Assembly (NCBI GenBank): GCA_024235915.1
Contig: JACKLO010000013.1
Coordinates: 62,001-126,000 of the forward strand
Direction of reading: 5' to 3'
Length of the DNA: 64,000 bases
Source of the DNA: Burkholderiaceae bacterium
GTDB lineage: Bacteria > Pseudomonadota > Gammaproteobacteria > Burkholderiales > Burkholderiaceae_C
The position numbers and the translations under genes are program-made. The notes under the pieces are model-generated. The model saw only the letters and a program-made list of their open reading frames with translations. It had not been told where the DNA came from and ran no database searches. The first letter of the stretch is position 1. Every line of letters starts with the position of its first letter. Below are positions 39,713-47,378 of the stretch, piece after piece.

Positions 39713-41084
39713 GTTGCCGCGCGGCGAACCGTTGCTGCACGTCGCGGAGGAAGCCGGCCAGCTCGCCGGCCAGGGCGCGGCGCTCGAAGCGTGGCACCTG
39801 GGCGTCGTCCGGCGCGGCGGGTGTGGGACCGAACATCGCGGCCATGGCCTGCGCGATGGCCGCAGGGTCGGTTTCGTCGGCCACCCAGCCGCGGCCATGG
39901 GCACGCAGCAAGTTGGCCGCATCGCCGCCCGGGTCACCCAGCAGCAGCACCGGCGGGCCGCTGCGCAGGTACTCGAAGAGCTTGCCCGGCAGGGTGCCGG
40001 CCACGACCTCGCGCACCTCGGGCCGACCCGTCCCGGCACCGGCACCCACCAGCAGCAGCAGGGCATCCGCGGCACGCATTTCGGCCACCGCCTGGGCGTG
40101 CGGCACGTACGGGATCCGCTCGACGACGCCAGGATGTCGGGCCTCGAAGGCGGCCAACGCCGCATCGAAGCGGTGTCCTATCGCCCCTACGAGCCGCAGG
40201 CGCAAAGCGCGGCGGCCCTGACCGATTGCGAGGCAACGGCCCAGCGCCTCCAGCACCGGCGCCGGATCTCGGGGGCCGTAGAAGCTGCCGACGTGCACGA
40301 GTCGAAACGCTCCGTCGGCCGGTGCGCGGCCTGAAAGAGGGCCGGCGAAGTCGGCCTCGTCGTAGCCATTGGGGATCCAGGCCACCGGGGTGTGTCCGGC
40401 CAGGCCGGCAGCGAAGCGGCTGCGCCAGGACGGCGTCACGGCGACCACGCCGGCGGCATCCCGCAGCCACCGCCGTTCCACGGCGCGGTCGATCGCTCGC
40501 CGCCAGTCCGGGGCCGCATAACCGGGGTTGTCGGCCCAGAGGTCACGCCAATCGGCCACCCAGGGCAGGTTCGCGTCCCGTGCCAGACGACGTGCCAGCG
40601 CATGGACCGACACCGGCGGGGCCGTGCTCATCACCAGGTCGAAACCGCCATCGCGCAGCAGCGCCCGCCCCACGGGCCACGCCGCACGAGACCAGCCACC
40701 CCGCTCGTCGGGCCACTGCAGGGCCTGCCAAGCTGCGAGCACGGCGTCACGCCAGCGGGGGCTGGCATGGTGGCGCTGGGGCGCCGCCGCCCTGGGGCCG
40801 GCCGCCACCGCGGCAGCCGCGGAACCAATGCGGGGTTTCCGCGACCGCTGTCGGCGCCAGGCCAGCCCGCGCGACAGCAGCGTGCGGTGCCGCACCCGGT
40901 GCACCACCACGCTGGCGGGCAGTTCCGCCAGCAGCGACGGGTCCTGCAGGTAGTCCGGGTCGTCACCGGCCAGCACCGTCACCGCCACGCCGAAATCGCC
41001 GAGGTAGCGTGCGAACTTCAGTGCGCGCTGCACGCCGGCCCCGCCCATGGGCGGGAAATGGTGGGCGACGAGCAGCAGCTTCAT
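39705..41084 (-). CDS. GT4-like glycosyltransferase
   Basis: A 459-residue protein beginning MKLLLVAHHFPPMGGAGVQR, with LARDANLPWVADWRDLWADN near 165 (a motif of this GT4-like subfamily) and WIPNGYDEADF near 238. LVHVGSFYGPRDPAPVLEAL is near 263, and the KLFEYLRSGPPVLLLGDPGG donor-binding region near 375. It is longer than most GT4 proteins because of a basic, Ala-rich insertion (about 85-130). ATG 41084 overlaps the methyltransferase stop by 4 nt; the frame is open to 41159. It is a WcaI/WbuB-like type by appearance; the donor is unknown. Confidence 0.82.
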   Translation of the reverse strand: MKLLLVAHHFPPMGGAGVQRALKFARYLGDFGVAVTVLAGDDPDYLQDPSLLAELPASVVVHRVRHRTLLSRGLAWRRQRSRKPRIGSAAAAVAAGPRAAAPQRHHASPRWRDAVLAAWQALQWPDERGGWSRAAWPVGRALLRDGGFDLVMSTAPPVSVHALARRLARDANLPWVADWRDLWADNPGYAAPDWRRAIDRAVERRWLRDAAGVVAVTPSWRSRFAAGLAGHTPVAWIPNGYDEADFAGPLSGRAPADGAFRLVHVGSFYGPRDPAPVLEALGRCLAIGQGRRALRLRLVGAIGHRFDAALAAFEARHPGVVERIPYVPHAQAVAEMRAADALLLLVGAGAGTGRPEVREVVAGTLPGKLFEYLRSGPPVLLLGDPGGDAANLLRAHGRGWVADETDPAAIAQAMAAMFGPTPAAPDDAQVPRFERRALAGELAGFLRDVQQRFAARQHG

Positions 41085-41749
41085 GCCGGGCTTGGCTGGC
41101 CAGCGACCAGGATCCAGCTGTCGCAGTACGGCAGTGGGCGGAACACCAGCACTTGCCACCCGGCCGTCGCCAGCCGGTGCTCGACGTCACGGCGGCGCAC
41201 GCGGCCGTCGCCGATCTCCCAGCAGTGGTGCGGGTCGATCCAGATGCGCCGCCGCACGAAGCGGTTCCAGGCCTCGGACAGGCTCAGCAGCCCCACCGGA
41301 AAACGCAGCGGCCACAGGCGCTGCCGCGGCGTGACCACCAGCACATGCGCCTTGCGATGCGGCAGCGTCAGGTACAGCCGCCCGCCCGGCCGCACGAAGC
41401 TGCGCAGCTGTGCCAGCGCCCGCGGCAGGTCGTCGAATGGCAGGTGTTCCAGCACCTCGGTGCAGACCACGGCATCGGCGCTGGCGGCCAGGCTGGGCTG
41501 CGGGTCGAGCAGGTTGGCCACGATGTCGGGCTGCAGCGCCGGATTGATGTCCATCACGCGGTAGCTGCGCACGAAGGGCGCCACGCAGCGGCGCAGCACG
41601 CCGTCGCCGGTGCCGACCTCCAGCACGTCGCCCTGCTCGCGCGCCAGCAGGTCGTGCAAGACATGGAAATGGCGCGTCCAGGTGTAGAAGTCCAGCCCAG
41701 CGACGAAGTCGCGCGGCTGCATGCGGAACTGGGCGTCGAAGTCAGCCAA
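41081..41749 (-). CDS. Class I SAM-dependent methyltransferase
   Basis: A 222-residue methyltransferase from TTG 41749, with GGAGG spaced 7 nt upstream making this rare start convincing; it overlaps the flippase stop by 8 nt. DVLEVGTGDGVLRRCVAPF near 41-60 is motif I. CTEVLEHLPFDDLPRAL near 94 and VRPGGRLYLTLPH near 117 are the later strands. A C-terminal hydrophobic/basic part (RLWPLRFPVGLLSLSEAWNR) resembles methyltransferases of lipid-linked glycans. ATG 41722 would be a shorter alternative start. Confidence 0.78.
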   Translation of the reverse strand: MADFDAQFRMQPRDFVAGLDFYTWTRHFHVLHDLLAREQGDVLEVGTGDGVLRRCVAPFVRSYRVMDINPALQPDIVANLLDPQPSLAASADAVVCTEVLEHLPFDDLPRALAQLRSFVRPGGRLYLTLPHRKAHVLVVTPRQRLWPLRFPVGLLSLSEAWNRFVRRRIWIDPHHCWEIGDGRVRRRDVEHRLATAGWQVLVFRPLPYCDSWILVAGQPSPA

Positions 41750-43037
41750 GCGAAGGCCTCCAGAACGAGGGCGCCGGCACCCGGCCCAGCACACGGCCCG
41801 CGGCACGCCAGGTCCAGGCCATCACCAGGGTGTTGGCCAGCGCCGCAGCCAAGGCGGCGCCCGTCATGCCCAGGCGCGGCAGCAAGAGGAGATTGGCCAC
41901 GGCATTCAGCGCCGCAGCCCCCATGGCCAGCGCCAGCACCTGGCGGCTGCGGCCGCCCAACAGCAGGGCGTACAGCAGGATCTGATAGACGCCGTAGGCC
42001 AGCACGGCAACGCCCTGGCCGGCAAACACCGGCCAGGGCGCCTGGTAGCGCGCCGTGGTCAGCCAGGGCAACAGCCAAGGGCCCGCCGCGATGATGAGCA
42101 GGCTGAGCGGCGCCGCCAGACCCAGGAACACCGCCAGCGCACGGCCTGTCAGGCGCGCGGCCTCGTCACGCTGCTGGACATGCCAGGCGCGGGACAGCAC
42201 CGGGAACAGCGTGAAGCCGAGCACGCTGTAGAAGACCGCGGGCACGGCACTCAGGGACACGGCGGCGGCATAGGTGGCCACGGCCTCCAGCCCCAAGGAC
42301 TGCACGAGCAGGAAACGGTCGAAGCTGGCGTTCAGTGCCCCGAAGACCGCCAGGCCGACCAGTGGCGCGGAGAAGGCCATCAGCGCCGACAGCCGTTCAG
42401 GCTGGGGCAGTGCCGCCGCCACAGGCCCAGCCTGGTCGGTGCGAAGCCGCTGCGCCGCCAGCGCCAGCATCAACACGGCCAACAGCAGCTGGCTGCTGCC
42501 GAACACGGGCAGCCAATCCGCCAGCGCCCGCGTGCCATCGGCCACCAGCACCCAGACCACGGCGTAGCGCAGTGCGCTGCGGGCCAGCAGGCCACCGGCG
42601 ATCCAGGCGATGCGCCCTGCGGCGCGCAGCCAGGCGTTGGCGAATTCGATGCCGGCATCCGCGGCCAGCACCAGCAGCAGGCCCGGCAGCAGCGTGGCCT
42701 GGCCGGCATCGGCCCAGATCAGGTGGGCCACGGCGCCGCGCAGGGTAGTCGTCACCGCGGCGGCGACCGCGAACAGCAGCAGCACCAGGCCCCCCAGCCG
42801 GAGGAACGCCGCCCAGCGCAGCCGGGCCTGTTCGGTGGGCGCGAAGCTGCGCACGATGGTCGTGGGCAAGGCGAACAGCACCAGCGGCATCAGCAGGCTG
42901 GACACGACCAGGGTCTGCGTCCAGGCGCCGTAATCGGCCTCGCCGATGGCCCGCGTCAGCAGGGGCAGCAGCAACAGGGCCAGCAGCCGGTCGATCAGGA
43001 CCGCGCCGCCATAGAGCGCGGTGTCGCTGCGCAGCAT
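41742..43037 (-). CDS. Wzx-type oligosaccharide flippase
   Basis: A 431-residue inner-membrane protein of the polysaccharide transporter (MOP) family, with about 12 hydrophobic spans along its length. The first motif LLALLLLPLLTRAIGEADYG (about 19-38) is the standard Wzx N-terminus, followed by the SSLLMPLVLFALPTTIVRSF region near 48. It should flip the undecaprenyl-linked oligosaccharide made by the minus-strand genes. ATG 43037 has TTGAGGAC just upstream; the frame opens at 43046. It is the first gene of that operon, divergent from lysS. No Wzy polymerase or Wzz-like gene is seen nearby. Confidence 0.87.
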   Translation of the reverse strand: MLRSDTALYGGAVLIDRLLALLLLPLLTRAIGEADYGAWTQTLVVSSLLMPLVLFALPTTIVRSFAPTEQARLRWAAFLRLGGLVLLLFAVAAAVTTTLRGAVAHLIWADAGQATLLPGLLLVLAADAGIEFANAWLRAAGRIAWIAGGLLARSALRYAVVWVLVADGTRALADWLPVFGSSQLLLAVLMLALAAQRLRTDQAGPVAAALPQPERLSALMAFSAPLVGLAVFGALNASFDRFLLVQSLGLEAVATYAAAVSLSAVPAVFYSVLGFTLFPVLSRAWHVQQRDEAARLTGRALAVFLGLAAPLSLLIIAAGPWLLPWLTTARYQAPWPVFAGQGVAVLAYGVYQILLYALLLGGRSRQVLALAMGAAALNAVANLLLLPRLGMTGAALAAALANTLVMAWTWRAAGRVLGRVPAPSFWRPSLG

Positions 43038-43148
43038 CGTCCTCAAGGACTGTCACCGGCCCGACATGCAGGCACGATGCGGCGAAGTCGGGGACGTTTC
43101 AGCATGGGGGGCAGCGTTCCCGAAGGATTCTATCGAGGGGGGCCCGCC

Positions 43149-43154
43149 TAGAAT
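43149..43154 (+). promoter_or_regulatory. -10 box (TAGAAT) of lysS
   Basis: TAGAAT followed by CGCGG, 25 nt upstream of the lysS ATG. No good -35 hexamer lies 17 nt further upstream. The 142-nt gap between the divergent flippase and lysS otherwise shows nothing recognisable. Confidence 0.4.
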
Positions 43155-43179
43155 CGCGGCTCCCCACCGAGCACGCGCC

Positions 43180-44688
43180 ATGTCCCAGACGCCCCCCACC
43201 CCTGCCGCCGCCGACGACAACCAGCTCATCGCCGAGCGCCGGCAGAAACTGGCCGCCATCCGCGCCCAGGGCGTGGCCTTTCCGAACGATTTCAAGCCGG
43301 CGCACCATGCGGCGGACCTGCACCACCGCCACGGCCAGGTGCCCAACGAGGAGCTCGAGCCGCAGGCGGTCAAGGTGGCCGTGGCCGGCCGCATGATGCT
43401 CAAGCGCGTGATGGGCAAGGCCTGCTTCGCGACGCTGCAGGACGCCTCCGGCCGCATCCAGCTCTACGTGACGCAGGACGCCGTGGGCGCCGAGGTGCTG
43501 GCCGCGTTCAAGCACTGGGACCTGGGCGACATCCTGGGCTGCGAGGGCACGCTGTTCCGCACCAAGACCGGCGAACTGTCGGTCAAGGCCACGTCGGTGC
43601 GGCTGCTGACGAAGAGCCTGCGCCCGCTGCCGGACAAGTTCCATGGCATGCAGGACCAGGAGCAGAAGTACCGCCAGCGCTACGTGGACCTGATGACCGA
43701 CGAGGCGGCGCGCTCGCGCTTCGTGGCGCGCAGCAAGGCGGTGAGCTCCATCCGCGGTTTCATGGTCGAGCACGGCTTCCTCGAGGTCGAGACGCCGATG
43801 CTGCATCCCATCCCAGGCGGCGCCAACGCGCGGCCCTTCACGACCCACCACAACGCGCTCGACCAGCAGATGTTCCTGCGCATCGCGCCGGAGCTCTACC
43901 TGAAGCGGCTGCTGGTGGGTGGCTTCGAGCGCGTGTTCGAGATCAACCGCAACTTCCGCAACGAGGGCATCAGCGTCCGCCACAACCCCGAATTCACGAT
44001 GATGGAGTTCTACGCGGCGTACTGGACGCACCGCGAGATCATGGACTTCACCGAACAGGTGCTGCGCCACGCGGCGCGCCAGGCCACCGGTTCGGCGGTG
44101 CTGAGCTATGGCGGCCGCGAGGTGAACCTGGAGCAGCCCTTCGCCCGCCATTCGGTGCGCGAGTCGCTGGTGGTGTACGCGGGGCTGAGCGATGCCGAGT
44201 CCACCGACGCGGCCGTGCTGCACACCCGGCTCAAGGCCCTGGGTGAGGAGCCGCCGGCGCACTGGACCCTGGCCGAGCTGCAGTTCGGGCTCTTCGAGGC
44301 CGCGGTGGAAGAGAAGCTCTGGCAGCCGACCTACATCGTCGACTACCCGGTCGAGGTCTCGCCGCTGGCGCGCGCGTCCGACGCCGACCCCACGGTGACG
44401 GAGCGCTTCGAGCTCTTCATGACCGGGCGCGAGATCGCCAACGGCTTCTCGGAGCTCAACGACGCCGAGGACCAGGCGGCACGCTTCGCCGCCCAGGTGG
44501 CCAACAAGGATGCCGGCGACGATGAGGCCATGTATTACGACGCCGACTTCATCCGCGCGCTGGAATACGGCATGCCGCCGGCCGGCGGCTGCGGCATCGG
44601 CATCGACCGCCTGGTGATGCTGCTCACCGACAGCCCCAGCATCCGCGACATCATCCTGTTCCCGGCGCTGCGCCGGGAAGCGGACTGA
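43180..44688 (+). CDS. lysS: Lysyl-tRNA synthetase, class II
   Basis: A 502-residue cytosolic enzyme that charges tRNA-Lys. An N-terminal OB-fold anticodon-binding domain (about 65-170, KVAVAGRMMLKRVMGKACFA) is followed by the class II core. Motif 1 is FLEVETPMLHPIPGGANARP (about 200-219), motif 2 FERVFEINRNFRNEGISVRH near 248-267 and motif 3 GCGIGIDRLVMLLTD near 472. The length is typical. ATG 43180 (MSQTPPTPAA) is chosen; the open frame upstream to 43021 runs into the flippase gene. Confidence 0.96.
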   Translation: MSQTPPTPAAADDNQLIAERRQKLAAIRAQGVAFPNDFKPAHHAADLHHRHGQVPNEELEPQAVKVAVAGRMMLKRVMGKACFATLQDASGRIQLYVTQDAVGAEVLAAFKHWDLGDILGCEGTLFRTKTGELSVKATSVRLLTKSLRPLPDKFHGMQDQEQKYRQRYVDLMTDEAARSRFVARSKAVSSIRGFMVEHGFLEVETPMLHPIPGGANARPFTTHHNALDQQMFLRIAPELYLKRLLVGGFERVFEINRNFRNEGISVRHNPEFTMMEFYAAYWTHREIMDFTEQVLRHAARQATGSAVLSYGGREVNLEQPFARHSVRESLVVYAGLSDAESTDAAVLHTRLKALGEEPPAHWTLAELQFGLFEAAVEEKLWQPTYIVDYPVEVSPLARASDADPTVTERFELFMTGREIANGFSELNDAEDQAARFAAQVANKDAGDDEAMYYDADFIRALEYGMPPAGGCGIGIDRLVMLLTDSPSIRDIILFPALRREAD

Positions 44689-44715
44689 CCGTCAGACCTG
44701 CACGGCCCGGCAGCC

Positions 44716-45267
44716 ATGGCCACCGCCCGCCTCGAGTCGCTGCACATGGTCGAGCGGGCCTGCTGGCTCGAGCTGGGCCACGCCGCACACGACCGCGAGC
44801 ATCCCTGGCGGGTGATGACGCTGGCCACCGTGGACGGTGACCGCGCCGACGCCCGCAGCGTGGTGCTGCGCGACGTGGACGAGGCGGCGCGCACGGTGAC
44901 CTTCTACACCGACGCGCGCAGCGCCAAGGTGGCGCAGCTGCGGGCCCACCCGCGCGCCACGCTGGTCGGATGGTGGCCCAAGCCGGGCTGGCAGTTGCGC
45001 CTGCGGGTGACGCTGAGCCTGCACACCGCGGGCCTGGATGTCAGCTCACGCTGGGCGCAGGTGAAGCTGTCGCCATCGGCCCAGGACTACCTGGCCGCCC
45101 TGCCGCCGGGCACGCCGGTGGACCGGTTCCAGCCCGAGCGCGGCTCGCGCGAACACTTTGCCGTCGTCACCGCCAAGATCGACGAGATGGACTGGCTGGA
45201 ACTGCACGCGAACGGGCACCGGCGCGCGCGCCTGGCGGGCGACGCCAGCACCTGGCTGACGCCCTGA
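44716..45267 (+). CDS. Pyridoxamine 5'-phosphate oxidase-like FMN-binding protein
   Basis: A 183-residue split-barrel flavoprotein homologue. RVMTLATVDGDRADARSVVL (about 32-51), VTFYTDARSAKVAQLRAHPR near 62-81 and ATLVGWWPKPGWQLRLRV near 82 match the FMN-binding segments of the Pyridox_oxase_2 (Alr4036-like) family. It lacks the longer C-terminal region of true PdxH enzymes, so pyridoxal synthesis should not be assumed. It lies 27 nt after lysS and converges on the crotonase gene. Confidence 0.8.
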   Translation: MATARLESLHMVERACWLELGHAAHDREHPWRVMTLATVDGDRADARSVVLRDVDEAARTVTFYTDARSAKVAQLRAHPRATLVGWWPKPGWQLRLRVTLSLHTAGLDVSSRWAQVKLSPSAQDYLAALPPGTPVDRFQPERGSREHFAVVTAKIDEMDWLELHANGHRRARLAGDASTWLTP

Positions 45268-45268
45268 A

Positions 45269-45313
45269 GCGCTGAGCCCCGGACGCGGTCGGCGCGGCGC
45301 CCGGCGTCAGCGC
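45269..45313. terminator. Inverted repeat between convergent PNPOx-like and crotonase genes
   Basis: GCGCTGA (45269-45275) pairs with TCAGCGC (45307-45313), with further partial pairing of the GC-rich inner arms (GGACGC/GCGTC type). It spans the whole gap between the convergent stops and could act in both directions. It lacks a T-tract. Confidence 0.4.
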
Positions 45314-46095
45314 ACGAAGTTCGGCTTGCGCTTGGCCAGGAAGGCGTCCATGCCCTCCTTCTGGTCGGGCGTACCGAACAGCGCGTGGAACAGCCGGCGT
45401 TCGGTCATCAGGCCGTCGCTGAGCGTGCTCTCGTAGGCGCGGTTCACACACTCCTTGGCGGCGATCACGCTGGCCGCACCCAGGGCGCAGACCAGCTCAC
45501 CCAGCGCCAGCGCCTCGTCCAGCAGCTTGTCGGCCGGCACGATGCGCGACACCAGGCCGGCACGCTCGGCTTCTTCGGCACCCATCATGCGGCCCGACAG
45601 CACCAGGTCCATGGCCTTGGCCTTGCCGATGGCGCGCGGCAGGCGCTGCGTGCCACCGGCGCCGGGGATGATGCCGAGCTTGATCTCCGGCTGGCCGAAC
45701 TTGGCGGTGTCGGCGGCCAGCACCACGTCGCACATCATCGCCAGCTCGCAGCCACCACCCAGCGCGAACCCGGCCACCGCAGCCACCACGGGCTTGCGCA
45801 CTCGGCGGATGTGCTCCCAGTTGCGGGTGATCAGGTCGGTGGTGTAGGCCGAGATGAAGTCGTGCTGCGCCAGCACGCCGATGTCGGCGCCGGCGGCAAA
45901 GGCCTTTTCGCTGCCGGTGATGACGATGCAGCCGACGGCCGGGTCGGCGTCGAAACGCAGCAGCGCTTCGCCCAGCTGGTCCATCAGGCCGTCGTTGAGC
46001 GCATTGAGCTGCTTGGGCCGGTTGAGCGTGATCAGCGCGGTCTTGCGGTCGCCGTCGCCGTGCAGGGCGGTGAGGATGAAGGTCTCGTCGGACAT
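45307..46095 (-). CDS. Enoyl-CoA hydratase / crotonase
   Basis: A 262-residue crotonase-fold enzyme, probably 2-enoyl-CoA hydratase of fatty-acid beta-oxidation. The oxyanion-hole and catalytic segments are complete: GSEKAFAAGADIGVL near 61-75, FALGGGCELAMMCD (110-123) with Glu117, and PEIKLGIIPGAGGTQRLPR (136-154) with Glu137. The 20-residue spacing of the two glutamates is that of authentic hydratases. Its ATG shares one base with the stop of the DUF3108 gene (TGATG), so the two are coupled. The open frame to 46833 is an overlap artefact. Confidence 0.9.
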   Translation of the reverse strand: MSDETFILTALHGDGDRKTALITLNRPKQLNALNDGLMDQLGEALLRFDADPAVGCIVITGSEKAFAAGADIGVLAQHDFISAYTTDLITRNWEHIRRVRKPVVAAVAGFALGGGCELAMMCDVVLAADTAKFGQPEIKLGIIPGAGGTQRLPRAIGKAKAMDLVLSGRMMGAEEAERAGLVSRIVPADKLLDEALALGELVCALGAASVIAAKECVNRAYESTLSDGLMTERRLFHALFGTPDQKEGMDAFLAKRKPNFVR

Positions 46096-47375
46096 CAGGG
46101 TCTCCGGGGGCTGTCTTCGGGGGAGGATGCAATGTTCGATGGTACGGCCGGCGCCGACCCGGCCGAGGCCTCCTGCGCCTGCTCGGGCAGCTGATCGACG
46201 ACGAGGTCGATCCAGGTCTCGGCGTCCTGCCGGATCACGATGCGCACCGGCAGGTACTGCAGCGTGGGCGCGAACCACATCTCGGCCACCAGGTCGCCGC
46301 CGGGGCGCGGTTCGCGGCGCGGCTTGACGTGCACTGCCTCCACCGCGCCCAGCGGCGTGCTCAGCGTTTCCAGGCCGCCAACGTCGTAGACCCAGGTCTC
46401 GACCCGGCGCGGCAGCGCCAGCGGGAGTTCGATCACGCGGCCGGTGCTCAGCAGCGACGGGTCGAGCGTGAAGCGCCAGGTCAGCTGCACGAACTGGCTC
46501 ACCGTGTCCTGCACGCCCGCCGGCCGGGGCACACGCCGGCCATTGGCCAACTGCACGCCATCGCGGTCGAAGTACATGGTCAAGGCACGGGGGGCGCGGA
46601 AGGCGATGTGGGTGCGCTCGTCGTAGCGGCGCGGCACCAGGCCTTCCGGGCCCAGCCGGCCGTCGCTGCTCATCTGGCGTTCGATGAGGGCCGCGAAGGG
46701 CGGGCCGATGTGCACGTCCAGGTGCACCTGGTAGCGCGGGCCTTCGCGCAGCCACAGCACCTGGGCACGGCCGTCGATGGGGCCGCGGTAGTTCCCGGTC
46801 AGCACGTAGCGCATGCGGGTCGAGGGTGGCCACGTGAAGGTGACGGCAGACGCCACGGGGGCGGGAGCCGCCGCCACCGCGGCCTCTGCTTCGGCCACCG
46901 CACCACCTGCCACGGCCTCGCCGTCCACCTGCAGCGGCTCCGGCACCGGGGGGATGGGTTCGGGCGACGGTGCTTGGCTTTCGTCGAGGGCGAGCGCCGT
47001 GTCTGTAGGCTCCGCGGGTTCCGGTGGCGGCTCAGGCAGGACGTCAGGCTGCGGTTCGGAAGGCGCCGAGGCCGGCGTGTCGGGCGCAGCGGGCGTGTCG
47101 GACTGCGCCAGTGCCGCAGCGGCAGGCGCCTGCGGCCTGGCGGGCCGTCGGGACTCGGGGGCGGCCACCACCGGCACCGGTGCCTGCGGCTGCAGGGTGC
47201 GCACGAAGGTCACCGCCAGCCTTGCCGGACCGGCGTCGGCCGGCTGCGGCCAGGCGTCGACGATGCGCTGGGCCAGCAGCGAGTGCGCGAGCACCACGAG
47301 CAAGGTCACGGCCATCGCGGCCAGCCGGCGGCGCCGGGTCGGCGTCGGACGGCGCGCTGCCGCCCCGGCGGACAT
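46095..47375 (-). CDS. DUF3108 domain protein, membrane-anchored with proline-rich linker
   Basis: A 426-residue protein with a basic N-terminus and one membrane span (LAAMAVTLLVVLAHSLL, about 18-34). A long Pro/Ala/Glu-rich region follows (about 65-165). The C-terminal DUF3108 domain (about 180-405) begins TFTWPPSTRMRYVLTGNYRG and includes RYDERTHIAFRAPRALTMYF and VYDVGGLETLSTPLG. The domain faces the periplasm. Function is unknown; the TonB-like Pro-rich spacer suggests reach across the periplasm (inference). It is coupled to the crotonase downstream and lies 3 nt after the M61 peptidase. Confidence 0.75.
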   Translation of the reverse strand: MSAGAAARRPTPTRRRRLAAMAVTLLVVLAHSLLAQRIVDAWPQPADAGPARLAVTFVRTLQPQAPVPVVAAPESRRPARPQAPAAAALAQSDTPAAPDTPASAPSEPQPDVLPEPPPEPAEPTDTALALDESQAPSPEPIPPVPEPLQVDGEAVAGGAVAEAEAAVAAAPAPVASAVTFTWPPSTRMRYVLTGNYRGPIDGRAQVLWLREGPRYQVHLDVHIGPPFAALIERQMSSDGRLGPEGLVPRRYDERTHIAFRAPRALTMYFDRDGVQLANGRRVPRPAGVQDTVSQFVQLTWRFTLDPSLLSTGRVIELPLALPRRVETWVYDVGGLETLSTPLGAVEAVHVKPRREPRPGGDLVAEMWFAPTLQYLPVRIVIRQDAETWIDLVVDQLPEQAQEASAGSAPAVPSNIASSPEDSPRRP

Positions 47376-47378
47376 GGT

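Noticed and set aside
37229..42094. Plus-strand ORF of 1,621 codons opposite the second glycan operon
   Set aside because: Antisense to six well-supported genes, low-complexity and without motifs.
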